This document shows, in pieces, positions 21,042 through 31,076 of a DNA stretch of 64,000 bases. The stretch's first letter is position 1, and each line of letters starts with the position of its first letter. Both the position numbers and the translations under genes were made by a program. Location of the stretch: the NCBI GenBank assembly GCA_021397845.1, contig CM038053.1, positions 142,924,541 through 142,988,540 of the forward strand. The letters are read 5' to 3'. This DNA comes from Areca catechu (Eukaryota > Streptophyta > Magnoliopsida > Arecales > Arecaceae). The notes under the pieces are model-generated. The model had not been told where the DNA came from and ran no database searches. It saw only the letters and a list, made by a program, of their open reading frames with translations.

Positions 21042-22852
21042 TGTTACGGCCGTAATGGTGACGTGGCATGTTTCAGATTTCGTTGGACGTGATTCGAGCC
21101 ACGACGAGTTTTTTTCGGCCAAGTCAGTTGCGGCTCCACACCGGCCAAAGCCGAGCTCGGTCCGGGCCCTGCTGCCACCTTGCCAGGCGGCACCCTGAGA
21201 CGTTACCGCCCCGGCCGAAGTCGAGCTCGGCCCGGGCCCTCTTGCCGCTCCGCCAGGTGTCCACCCAGGAGGGGTCCTCCTCAGCTGAAGTAAGTGGCTC
21301 CCCCGCTCCCTCGCCAGGTGGCACCCTGAGACGGTCCCCCCTCGACCGAGGTCGAGCTGGGCCCCTTCGCTCCTTCGCCAGGTGGCGCCCAAAGACGGGA
21401 CCACCTCGGCCGAAGCCGAGCATCCTTCTGCCGCCCTGCCAGGTGTCCACCCAAGAGGGGTCCACCTCAGCCAAGGTCGGCTGCTCCCCCGCTCCCTCGC
21501 CAGGTGGCACCCTGAGACGGTCCCCCCTCGGCCGAGGTCGAGCTGGGCCCCTTCGCTCCTTCGCCAGGTGGCGCCCGAAGACGGGACCACCTCGGCCAAA
21601 GCCGAGCATCCTTCTGCCGCCCCGCCAGGTGTCCACCGAGGAGGGGTCCACCTCGGCCAAGGTCGGCTGCTCCCCCGCTCCCTCGCCAGGTGGCGGCCGG
21701 AGACGGGACCACCTCAGTCGAGGTCGAGCTGGGCCCCTTCGCTCCTTCACCAGGTAGCGCCCGGAGATGGGACCATCTTGGCCGAAGCCGATTGTCCTTC
21801 TACCGCCCCGCCAGGTGACCACCCAGGAGGGGTCCACCTCGGCCAAGGTCGGCTGCTCCCCCGCTCCCTCGCCAGGTGGCACCCTGAGACGGTCCCCCCT
21901 CGGTCGAGGTCGAGCCGGGCCCCTTCGCTCCTTCGCCAGGTGGCACCCGGAGACGGGACCACCTCAGCCGAAGCCGAGCATCCTTCTGCCGCCCTGCCAG
22001 GTGTCCACCTAGGAGGGGTCCACCTTGGTCGAGGTCGGCCAGCTCGTACAGAGAAGGTCCCGAAGAATGGAGGCGCGAGCTCCGAGGTTGCCCCTCGAGC
22101 CATGCACGCCGCACCTCGAGAAAGGCGCCCCGTACGAACGGCGGCGACACGCGAAACATCACTTACGTCGGCCCGACAGGTTCCGCAGTCGAGAGACGAG
22201 GCTCTGACAAAACAGGACCCGGTAACGGACAGCACCGATGCCTGGGAGGGAGAACGCTCACACGCCCAGCCCGAGGTCTGGTCGGCGGCCTGACCAGTGC
22301 CCCCCTCCCTTACTCTTTCCCCGCTGGGCTCGGCAAACGAGGCCGAAAAGCCACCCGGCCCATTGAACCAGAAGGAGAAAGAGAAAGGGGCGGGGGGAAG
22401 GAGATGAGAGCGACAAGGGAGCCTCCTGGGAGCAAAAAATGGGCAGGCAACGGGAGGAGATAAAAGGAAGTAGAGAAGAGATGACCAGGTAGGTGAGACA
22501 AGTAAGAAACAGAGGCTGGAAGCTCCACTCCCAGAGCAAGATCCAAGGTCCCGAGAGGGGATCGCTTGGCGTGAGCTCGGCAAAGGAATCCAGCCGGGTT
22601 TCTGGTCTCTCTAGCATCTTTCTTGCTAGTACATTTTCTGAGTCTGGGACTCCTTCGGGGGCCTGTCCCAGAGAGTCTGTTCCCTCTCGCCATCTACTAA
22701 CTTGATCGTCGGAGCTCCCTCGCCGGAATCCCCGGCCAGGGTCTTCTGACCTTGCCTTGCAGGTTAGGTCCAGCCAGGAGGCCCCAGGGGTAGGACGGTC
22801 TAGTCGGATCGGCGATTCCGAGGCCACGGGCGTGGCGGCGAGATCGGCAACA
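21042..22852 (+). repeat. 5' LTR of the Tat element
   Basis: 1811 bp with ends TGTTACGG and CGGCAACA. The first half is a 186-bp tandem repeat; the second half (about 22030-22852) is single-copy. It contains no real coding sequence despite long open frames on both strands. Confidence 0.92.
21253..22030 (+). repeat. 186-bp higher-order tandem repeat inside the Tat 5' LTR
   Basis: The anchor CCAGGTG(T/A)CCACC recurs at 21253, 21439, 21625, 21811 and 21997, always 186 bp apart. Each 186-bp unit contains three related subunits starting CCAGGT, 61, 64 and 61 bp long (measured at 21625, 21686, 21750, 21811). The 3' LTR holds the same array (anchors 42278, 42464, 42650, 42836, 43022). Since 186 is divisible by three and the sequence is GC-rich, several frames stay open by chance. 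Confidence 0.92.
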
Positions 22853-22855
22853 GAT

Positions 22856-22874
22856 TGGCGCGCCAGGTAGGGGG
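22856..22874 (+). other. Primer binding site of the Tat element
   Basis: TGGCGCGCCAGGTAGGGGG begins three bases after the LTR end. The leading TGG matches a tRNA CCA end. The tRNA is not initiator Met; I cannot name it by memory. Confidence 0.8.
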
Positions 22875-22929
22875 CAGGACAACACCCCTAGGAGGAGCTA
22901 GCTTTCTGTAGACAAAGTGCGCTCAGGCA

Positions 22930-25216
22930 ATGATGGTCACTCATGGACGTGAGGCATCCACCAGCCATGTAGGGGAGGTCCCCTCCCCCCAAGGGGCCCA
23001 CAGCCCAGAGAGGGAGCTCCCAGCTCCCCCTCCTCTTCCACCACAGCCGACCTCGGCGGACGGACCTCTCGCGGCCATCATCCAACAGCTGCAGACTTTG
23101 ACCTCGGCGGTCCGGTAGTTACAACACCAGCAGCACTCCCTGGCCATGCAGCCGCAGCCAGGGACCCCCGCGGCTCGGGCCGTGGGGCTGCGTGGGAGCC
23201 TACGCTCCATTCAAGGCAGGCCATCCCAACCGCGGGCAGTCTCCAACCCCCGCGGGAGCCATCAAACTCCCGTGAAAAGAAACTACTCCGATTCGGCGGA
23301 TCACGAGAGTCGATCCCTGGCCGATGAAGCCGAAACGATGCATCACAGCAAGCGACGCCGAGGCGTGACCCTAAGCCGAGACCGATCGGCGCCCCCTTCA
23401 CCAGCGGCCTCGGTGGAAGATTCCACTGACGAGGCCATCAAGCGCCAGGCCGAGAGGTGCCTGGAGGAGCACAAGCGCAAGTTGGCGGAGTTCGCCCGCC
23501 GATTCGCCGACCTGCAGAACTCGTCGGCGGACTCGGCGGGCTACGACTCTCGTCCCCCCTTTTCTGAAGAAATCCAGGTGGAGCCGATTCCGAGCTAGTT
23601 TCGCATGCCACAGGTGGATCCCTACGACGGGACCACCGACCCTCTGGACCATCTGGAGAGCTACAAGGCTCTCATGAGGGTCCAGGGGGCCACTGACATC
23701 CTTTTGTGCATCGCCTTCCCCGCTACCCTCCGGAAGGCCGCTCGAGTCTGGTTCACCCGCCTCGAGCCCGGATCTATTTGCTCCTTCCATCAGTTGGAAG
23801 AAAAGTTTGTGGCGCACTTCGACGCTTGTCGGAAGGTGCCGAGAGAGGTGGATAGCCTCTTCTCCATCCGCCAGCAGGACTAGGAGCTGCTCCGGGACTA
23901 CATCACCCGGTTCAAGACCGCAGCCCTGGAGATCTACAGTCTAGACGAGCCCGTCGCTATGCTAGCTTTGAAGCACGGGCTCAAGACGTCCCGCCTGACC
24001 TACTCTCTGGACAAAAAGCCCCCCAGGACGTACTCTGAGCTCCTCCTCCGCGCCCATAAGTACATCCGAGCGGAGGAGGCCGACCGCACCAGCCAAGAGC
24101 TGGACGGGAAGAGTTTGAAGAAGCCGCCCCCGAGGGACGTTCCAGGAGCTCGGAGGCCCGGACCGTCTGCCGACCCTCTCCCGAATCCGAGGTTAAAGGG
24201 CGAGGCCACTCCGGAGCGGAGGTTCACCCCTCTCCTTACCCCCCGAACAAAAATCCTCATGGAAATTGAGGGCGAGCACTACCTCCGCCGACCTCCTCCT
24301 CAGAACCCAAGAGGTACCCAGGACAAATCAAAGTACTGCCGGTTCCACCGCGAGCACGGCCACGACATAGAGGAGTGTCGCAACCTGAAGCAGGAGATTG
24401 AGGAGCTGATCAAGAGGGGCTACCTCAGGAAGTTCGTCAGGAATGAGGTCCCGGCGGAGGGACAGCCTCTCGTGGCCTTACCCCCAGTTCCTGCAATCGA
24501 CAACCGCCCGACCGAGAAGCCGGTGGGCATGATCTCACTTGGGGTCGGGCGGGCGGCAAAGAGAGCCCAGGAGGTCGGGAACCCGGAGAATGTACCCCCT
24601 TCTAAGAAGGGGAATGAAAATGAGAATGTAAACAATGATGCCGTGGTGGTCGAGATGACCATCGCGAAGCATCCTGTACACCGAATTATGATAGATAGTG
24701 GAAGCTCGGCTGACATGCTTTTTTACGATGCTTTCTCTCGAATCTATTTATCCCATGATCAGTTGAGGCCGGTGCACACCCCCCTGGTAGGCTTTACTGG
24801 GGACTCGGTGGGGGTCGAAGGGGAGATGACTCTCCCGGTCACCGCTGGATCCCCACCTCGGCAGACGACCGTCCTGATGACGTTTACCGTCGTCAAGCTC
24901 CCTTCACCTTACAATGCGATTCTCGGGTGTCCCGGGCTCAACCAACTGGATGGCATGATTTCCATGAAGAGGTTGTTGGTGCAATTCCCCACGGCTTCCG
25001 GGCTCGGGGTGATGAGGGGGATGACCTAACCAGTCCCGCATTGCCTCCAGACGGTCTCGGGCGCCCGGAGCGCTGAGCTCGGCCCCGACGTCGACGACCT
25101 CGACCTAAGGGAGAAGGAACCCAGGGGAGGACCCGTAGAGCGCCTGTTGACTTATCCCCTCGGTCCAGACCCGCTGAAGATGGTGCAGGTCAGAGCGCAG
25201 CTCCCGGAAGAAGAAC
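22930..25216 (+). pseudogene. gag-pol: Tat gag and aspartic protease
   Basis: One long frame with in-frame stops TAG at 23116, 23596 and 23881 and TAA at 25027. It starts at ATG 22930 (or 22933), 55 bases after the primer binding site. A Pro/Gln-rich N-terminus and basic region (KRRRGV) precede the Retrotrans_gag core (VDPYDGTTDPLDHLESYKA, ARVWFTRLEPGSI, LEEKFVAHF, YITRFKTAALEIY). A zinc-knuckle variant follows (CRFHREHGHDIEEC), then IEELIKRGYLRKFV, typical of Tat Gag. The protease follows with active site IDSGSSADMLFYDAF at about 24690 and AILGCPGLN. A one-base indel near 25217 shifts pol to another frame. The first three stops are consistent with CAG to TAG. Confidence 0.9.
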
Positions 25217-28200
25217 GGACCGCCTGCTGGAGTTTCTCCGCACGAACGCGGACGTGTTCGCCTGGTCAGCGGCCGACATGCCGGGCATTCCCCCCGAGGT
25301 CATTACGCATAGACTGAACGTGGACCCGAGCTGCCGCCCGATTCGCCAGAAGAAGAGGAGCTTCGCTGTGGAGAGGCAGAGGGCCATCAACGAGGAGGTG
25401 GAGAAACTCCTCGCCACCGGCTTCATGCGAGAAGTCCAGTATCCCAGCTGGCTGGCGAATGTGGTCATGGTAAGGAAGAGCAGTGGTAAGTGGAGGATCT
25501 GTGTAGACTACACTGACCTCAACCGAGCTTGCCCGAAGGACAGCTTTCCCCTTCCAAAGATTGACCAGCTGGTCGACACCATCTCGGGGCATCGCCTCCT
25601 ATCCTTCATGGACGCCTTCTCCGGCTACAACTAGATCTGAATGAACCCGGAGGACGAAGAGCACACCGCCTTCATCACCGACCGTGGAACTTTCTGTTAC
25701 AGGATGATACCGTTTGGCCTCAAGAACGCCGGGGCCACATACCAGCGTCTGGTCAACAAAGTCTTCAAAGACCAGATCGGCCGCAACATGCAGGTGTACA
25801 TGGACGATATGCTGGTGATTAGCAAGCCCCACTTGGATCACATGGCCGACCTGGCGGAGACCTTCGGCAACCTCCGACATCATCAGATGAAGCTGAACCC
25901 GACGAAGTGCGCTTTCGGCATCTCCGCCAGGAAGTTCCTGGGGTTCATGGTAACCAAGAGAGGGATTGAAGCCAATCCGGAGAAGGTCCAGGCCATCCTA
26001 GACATGGAGCAGCCCACCTCCAAGAAGCAAGTGCAGCAGCGCACCGGCCGGGTAGCAGCCCTGAGCCGGTTCATCTCCCGGTCGGTCGACCACTGCTGAC
26101 CCTTTTTCAAGGTGTTGAGGAAGATGAACGACTTCGCCTGGACCGAGGAGTGTCAGGAGGCCTTTGAAGAGCTGAAGAAGATGCTCGCATCGCCCCCACT
26201 GCTTTCCCGACTCGAGGAGGGAGAGGAGCTCATCCTCTACCTTGCGGTCACCCCGGAGACCGTCAGTTCGGTCCTGGTTCGGACCGACGACCAAGGAGTC
26301 CAGCGGCCGGTGTACTATACCAGTAAACTCCTCCGCGATGCGGAGCTCAGGTATTCTCGGCTCGAGAAGCTCGTTTTTGCGTTAATAGTATCTGCTCAGC
26401 ATCTCAGGCCCTATTTCCAAGCGCATCCCATCGCCGTCCTGACGGACCAGCCGCTGAAAGTGGTGCTCAGCCGATCCGACACATCGGGGCGATTGGCGAA
26501 GTGGGCACTGAAGCTCAGCGAGTTCGACATCGCGTACAGGCCGAGGTCGACCAAGAAAGCACATGTGCTGGCCGACTTCTTGGTCGAGTGCGTGGGCTTA
26601 GGCAAGGAGCCCGAGGAGGACCCCTCACACCTGCAGCTGAAAACGGGCCCCGAGGAGCCCAGAGAGGACGCGTGGATCCTCCACGTAGATGGATCCTCGA
26701 ACTCTGGCGGGAGCGGAGCCGGACTCATTCTCGCCAACAGCGGTGGGGTCATCGCCGAATGCGCGCTCCGTTTCCAGTTCTCCGCGATAAACAATCAGGT
26801 GGAGTACGAGGCGCTCCTCACCGGGCTGAGGATCTCTCACAAGCTGGGCGTGGCTAACCTCAAAGCCTTCACTGACTCCCAGCTCGTAGCAGGACAGGTC
26901 TCCGGAGAATATGCCGTGCACGACCCTCAAATGGCGAAGTATTTGGAGCTTGTCAAAGCGGGCACGGCCGGGTTTCGGTGCTTCAACATCTTCCACATCC
27001 CCCATAGGGAAAACGCCCATGCGGACACTCTTTCCCGACTGGCGACCCTACCGGACTCAATGCTGGGCCACGCTCATGTGGAGCACCTCAAGGCCCCAAG
27101 CTACGAGATCCCAGTGGAGGTCCAACAGGTCAGCCGTGAGCCCAGCTGGATGGACAAGTATGCCGAATACATAACCAGCGGTACCCTGCTAGAGGATCGT
27201 GCAGCGGCCTGTCTAATCAGAAAGAAGGCCACGCGGTTCGTCCTGATGGATGAGCAACTATATCGAAGATCCTACTCCTACCCCCTCCTTAAATGCCTGG
27301 GACCCGCGGAAGCCAGACTCGTGCTCCAGGAGATTCACAAGGGCATCTGTGGGAACCACGTGGGGGGCAGAGCGTTAGCCTACAAGGCCCTCCGTCAGGG
27401 CTATTTTTGGGAGACGATGAAGGAGGACACCGCCGATTTCGTGAAGAGGTATGATCGGTGCCAGCGGCACGCTATGGTGCAACGGCAGCCCTCCAATCCA
27501 ATCTCCCAGCTCTCAGCTCCGTGGCCATTCGCCCAATGGGGAATGGACCTTCTAGGCCCATTCCCACCGACGTCTGGACAACGGAAATTCCTGATCGTGG
27601 CCATCGACTACTTTACGAAGTAGGTCGAGGCCGAACCCTTGGCGCGGATCACCGAAGCAAACGTCGCCAAGTTCTTCTGAAAGTCGATCATTTGCCGCTT
27701 CGGCCTCCCCCACACCATGATCACTGATAACGGGCGCCAGTTCGACTGCCGGGAGTTTGAAGAGTTCTGCGATGACCTCGGCATCCAGCATCGCTTCACC
27801 TCGGTGGTGCACCCTCAGACCAATGGAGAAGCCGAGGTCACGAACAGGACTATTTTGTAGGGCCTCTGCACGCGGCTGGACCAGGCCAAGGGCAGGTGGG
27901 CGGAGGAGCTCCCCAGTGTCCTTTGAGCGTACCACACCACCCCGAGGACGGCGATCGACGAGACCCCATTCAACCTCGTCTTCGAAGCCGAGGCGGTTAT
28001 CCCGATTGAGTTCAGCCTAGCCACACTGTGTGGAACAATATGACGCGACGGAGAACCCCGCCAGAATGATGCTCAACCTTGACCTTCTTGAAGAGATGAG
28101 GGACAAGGCCCGAGTTCGGATGGCGGCATACAGGCAACGAGTGGCCAGGTATTACAACTCCCGGGTGTGGCCGAAGTCCTTTCGTCCCGGAGATCTGGTG

Positions 28201-28375
28201 CTCCGGCGTGCTGAAGCTTCTCAGCCACGAGAGTGCGGGAAGCTCTCACCGAACTGGGAAGGCCCGTATAGGGTAGCGGAAGCCCTCCCTCATGGGGCTT
28301 ACTACTTGGAGGAATTGGGAGGGTCCAGGTTCCCTCAGACGTGGAATGCCTCGAATCTAAGGATGTATTATCAGT
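25217..28375 (+). pseudogene. pol: Tat reverse transcriptase, dual RNase H and integrase
   Basis: Continues the polyprotein: RT with FAWSAADMPGIPPEV, VRKSSGKWRICVDYTDLN, FSGYN, PFGLKNAGATYQR and the YMDD box near 25800. A first RNase H follows (about 26110-26580) that lacks clear acidic residues, as usual in Tat. The archaeal-type RNase H comes next with all four acidic sites visible (LHVDGSSNSGG, VEYEALLTGL, FTDSQLV, HADTLSRL; about 26680-27050). The integrase is last, with a zinc-binding region in which one Cys is Tyr (KRYDRCQRHA), WGMDLLGPFP, TDNGRQFD and NGEAEVTNRT. It ends at TAA 28373-28375 (LRMYYQ). Stops at 25632, 25638, 26097, 27621, 27678, 27858 and 27924 and a frameshift near 28028 inactivate it. 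Confidence 0.92.
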
Positions 28376-28502
28376 AATGTAAGGTTCCCCAACTCCTGCA
28401 ATAAAGTTTCTTTGCTTCAAACATTCTTTCTTACCTCGTAGGGAAACGGGAGCATAGCTCTGAGTTCGGCAAACACGACTGTCACCGAAGACCCGAGAAA
28501 GC
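28376..28502 (+). other. Start of Tat 3' untranslated region
   Basis: Non-coding. An AATAAA at about 28401-28406, 25 bases after the pol stop, could serve as a polyadenylation signal, though a six-base match is weak evidence on its own. Confidence 0.45.
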
Positions 28503-29135
28503 GAGAAGTTTCAGACTTCGATCTGAAAGGCGGGGCAGAACCCAGTTCACCCATGCGATCCCGGAGAATAGCTCGGCAAGCCGCGCAAGGCTTGAACAAA
28601 GCCTACGGCCCCGAGGTTCAGTCCGGAAGTCCCGGACTTCGATCTGGAAGGCGAGGCAGAACCCAGTTCGCCCACGCGAGCATGGAGAACAGCTCGGCAA
28701 GCCGTGCAAGGCTTGAACAAAGCCTGCTGCCCTGGGGTTCAGTCCGGAAGTCCCGGACTTCGGTCTGGAAGGCGGGGCAGAACCCAGTTCGCCCACGCGA
28801 GCATGGAGAATAGCTCGGCAAGCCGTGCAAGGCTTGAACAAAGCCTACGGCCCCGGGGTTCAGTCTGGAAGTCCCGGACTTCGGTCTGGAAGGCGAGGCA
28901 GAACCTAGTTCGCCCATGCGAGCACGGAGAATAGCCCGGCAAGCCGTGCAAGGCTGGAACAAAGCCTGCGGCCCCGGGGTTCAGTCCGGAAGTCCTGGAC
29001 TTCGGTCTGGAAGGCGGGGCAGAACCTAGTTCGCCCATGCGATCACAAAGGCAAGCCCAAAGCAGGGCCCGCGCAAGGCCTACTCTACGGCCACTCAGTC
29101 CGGAATGCTCCGAACTTTGATCTGAATGCTGGATG
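28503..29135 (+). repeat. 121-bp tandem repeat in the Tat 3' untranslated region
   Basis: The anchor GGCAGAACC recurs with CAGAACC at 28536, 28657, 28778, 28899 and 29020, spaced exactly 121 bp. Units share GGTTCAGTCCGGAAGTCC and AGCTCGGCAAGCCGTGCAAG, and differ by a few bases each. A decayed partial unit runs to about 29135. Tandem repeats at this position are known in Tat elements and can seed satellites. Confidence 0.92.
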
Positions 29136-29204
29136 GGACCAGGTCCACCCGCGGACTCAGCCCAGAGCAGGTCCACCCTTGTCTCGGCACTCCACACCAA
29201 CATC

Positions 29205-29376
29205 TCAAAAAAAAAAAAAAGAAGAAGAGAAAGAAGAAAAAGTGAAAGAGAAAGGCAAGGTCGAGACTTGGCAGAACTAGATCTTCATTAATCCAAGAAG
29301 AGGATTACAACAAGGGAGTCCCGACAAGCCGGGAGTCCCCAAAAAAAAAGAAGAAGAAAGAAGAAAAGATGACAAA
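29205..29376. repeat. Purine-rich tracts beside the antisense gene
   Basis: Two A/G-only tracts (29206-29245 and 29341-29369) flank about 100 bp of single-copy sequence between the 121-bp repeats and the stop of the antisense gene. On the plus strand they resemble internal polypurine tracts; no function is shown. Confidence 0.5.
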
Positions 29377-30101
29377 AGGGGTATATCTATGGCTTAGTTC
29401 GGCGCGGTAGCAGGGTCCTCAGTCTGAGTCACGCGCTCCACGTCCTCGCCATCGGCGGCTGCTGGCTCGGAGGGCCGCTCCGGAGCTACGGCCGCCTCGC
29501 CCGCTGGGGCCGCTGCTGCGTCGCCTGCCGCGCCGGAAGTCCCGCTGGCGGGTCCTTGTCTTCTGCCGAGGGCTACCCCACTAAGATCGAGCTCGGGGTA
29601 GAAGGACCCCATCTTCTCTCGGCACACTTGGAACCCCTTCAGGAAGGAGTCCACAGCGGCCTCCCGGACCTTCGAGACGTACTCATCGGAGGCCCGGAAC
29701 CACAGGATGGCTTCCTATGCCTCCCGCTTTGCGGCTTCCAGGAGCCCGTTGACGTAGGCGCTCCGCTCCTTCGCCGCACTCGCCTCCCGCCTGGCCTCCT
29801 CCAGCTGACGCTCCAGCCACTGAGAATGGGCCTGAAGGCGAGCCCTCTCAGCCGCGTCCTCCTCCGCGCGACGCTGGTGGGAGGTCCTCTCCTCAGACAG
29901 AGAGGACTCCAGGTCCTTGACACGCTCCTCGGCGCATGCCAGGTCTACCTGGAGGGCCTGGTTGTTCGCTCGCAGCTCGACCCCCTTCTCCATGAGGTCT
30001 TTGACGTCGGCCGTGAGCTTGCCGAGCTTCTCTTCCTTCTCGACATCTTTCTTCACGTACCCTGCGAGGAAGTTCCTCAGCAGGAGCACGTCGTTCCCAA
30101 T

Positions 30102-30179
30102 CTGCACAGTAAGATGAACAGGTTAGTAGACAGGCCAACCGGAGTGATAAAGAAAAGGAAGCTCTGAGTTCGGACTCAC
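30102..30179 (-). other. Probable intron 2 of the Tat antisense gene
   Basis: Minus-strand donor GTGAGTCCG and acceptor TTACTGTGCAG bracket 78 bp. The preceding frame stops, while the following sequence (ATTGGGAACGACG onward) opens into the coiled coil. Splicing is inferred from consensus and frame only. Confidence 0.65.
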
Positions 30180-30694
30180 CGTGAAAAGCTACGGGAGGAT
30201 CCCGAGCAAAGCGTTGGCGTAGTCCCGGCCGCTCTGAGATCGGCGGTCCCGGGAGGTGAAGGCGTACTCCATTACTTTCTTCGCGAGCCCCTTATCGCGG
30301 ATCACGGAGCACCGGTTGGTGATCACCAATGGTGGGGCCATCAGGTCGGTTGCGACGGCGACTGACCCCCCAGGAGGAACCGCCATCGACGGAGCGGCTG
30401 AGGTCGCGGGCGGCGCCGTCGGCTCTGCGGCAATGATGGGGCCGACGCGGGGCGGAACTGCTGACGGTGGACCTCCCTCATCGGAAGCACCGCCAGGTCT
30501 AATGGCTGGAGCATCAGTGGCCCCGGCCCGAGGCCGCCTGGGTGGGGGTGCAGCAGCCACCGGGCTAGGTACGAGCGTCGGCGCGACCTCATGGCTCACT
30601 TCGGTGCGAGCCCTCTTCACCGCGGGCTCGTCCACCTTGATGACGTCCCTCTGGGCCGCACCCTCCAGGAGTTTCTCCAACGAAAACTTCATGC

Positions 30695-30769
30695 CTGCAA
30701 CACAAAAAGAGTCAGTCAGCTCGGCTAAAAGAAGAAGAATGCAAGGGTAAGAAGGGGATCGAGTCTCAC
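30695..30769 (-). other. Probable intron 1 of the Tat antisense gene
   Basis: Minus-strand donor GTGAGACTCG and pyrimidine-rich acceptor TTTTTGTGTTGCAG bracket 75 bp. The length is a multiple of three without stops, so retention would add 25 residues, several of them hydrophobic. Splicing joins REPG to MKFSLEKLLEG. Confidence 0.6.
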
Positions 30770-31076
30770 CCGGCTCGCGGATGGGACTGATCCCAGCCTC
30801 AAACAAGTTCTGCTTCGAGAGCAGAACCTCGAGCGCTGGGACCTCATCGCTCAGAAGCTGGGAATAGGCCTCTTGGTCCGCCGACTCGACTTGGGAGTTC
30901 CGGTTCGGGGAGCGATCCGGTTCACTCCAGGCCCAGTCGACGTCCTCGACCGAAACAAAAAAGAACCGGTTCTTCCAACCCTTGATGGAAGAAGGGAGGT
31001 CGAACCGGAGACACCTGGGCCGGGGCGAGATGTACCACCAGCCGTCATCAGTGGAGTACCTCTTCGGGGTAAACAG

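Noticed and set aside
21068..22583. Long overlapping open frames of up to about 300 codons on both strands of the Tat 5' LTR (and the same at 42009-43639).
   Set aside because: They are produced by the GC-rich 186-bp repeat, whose length is a multiple of three, so frames stay open in parallel. They match no protein family and lie in an LTR.
25190..26857. Several open frames opposite or out of frame to Tat pol.
   Set aside because: Shadows of the RT and RNase H coding frame in GC-rich sequence.
28482..29203. Open frames on both strands over the 121-bp repeats.
   Set aside because: Repeat artefacts in a 3' untranslated region; no protein resemblance.
29206..29219. Poly(A) tail of a retroposed sequence (SINE or processed gene).
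   Set aside because: The A run continues as an A/G tract, has no target duplication and no recognisable body upstream other than the Tat repeat.
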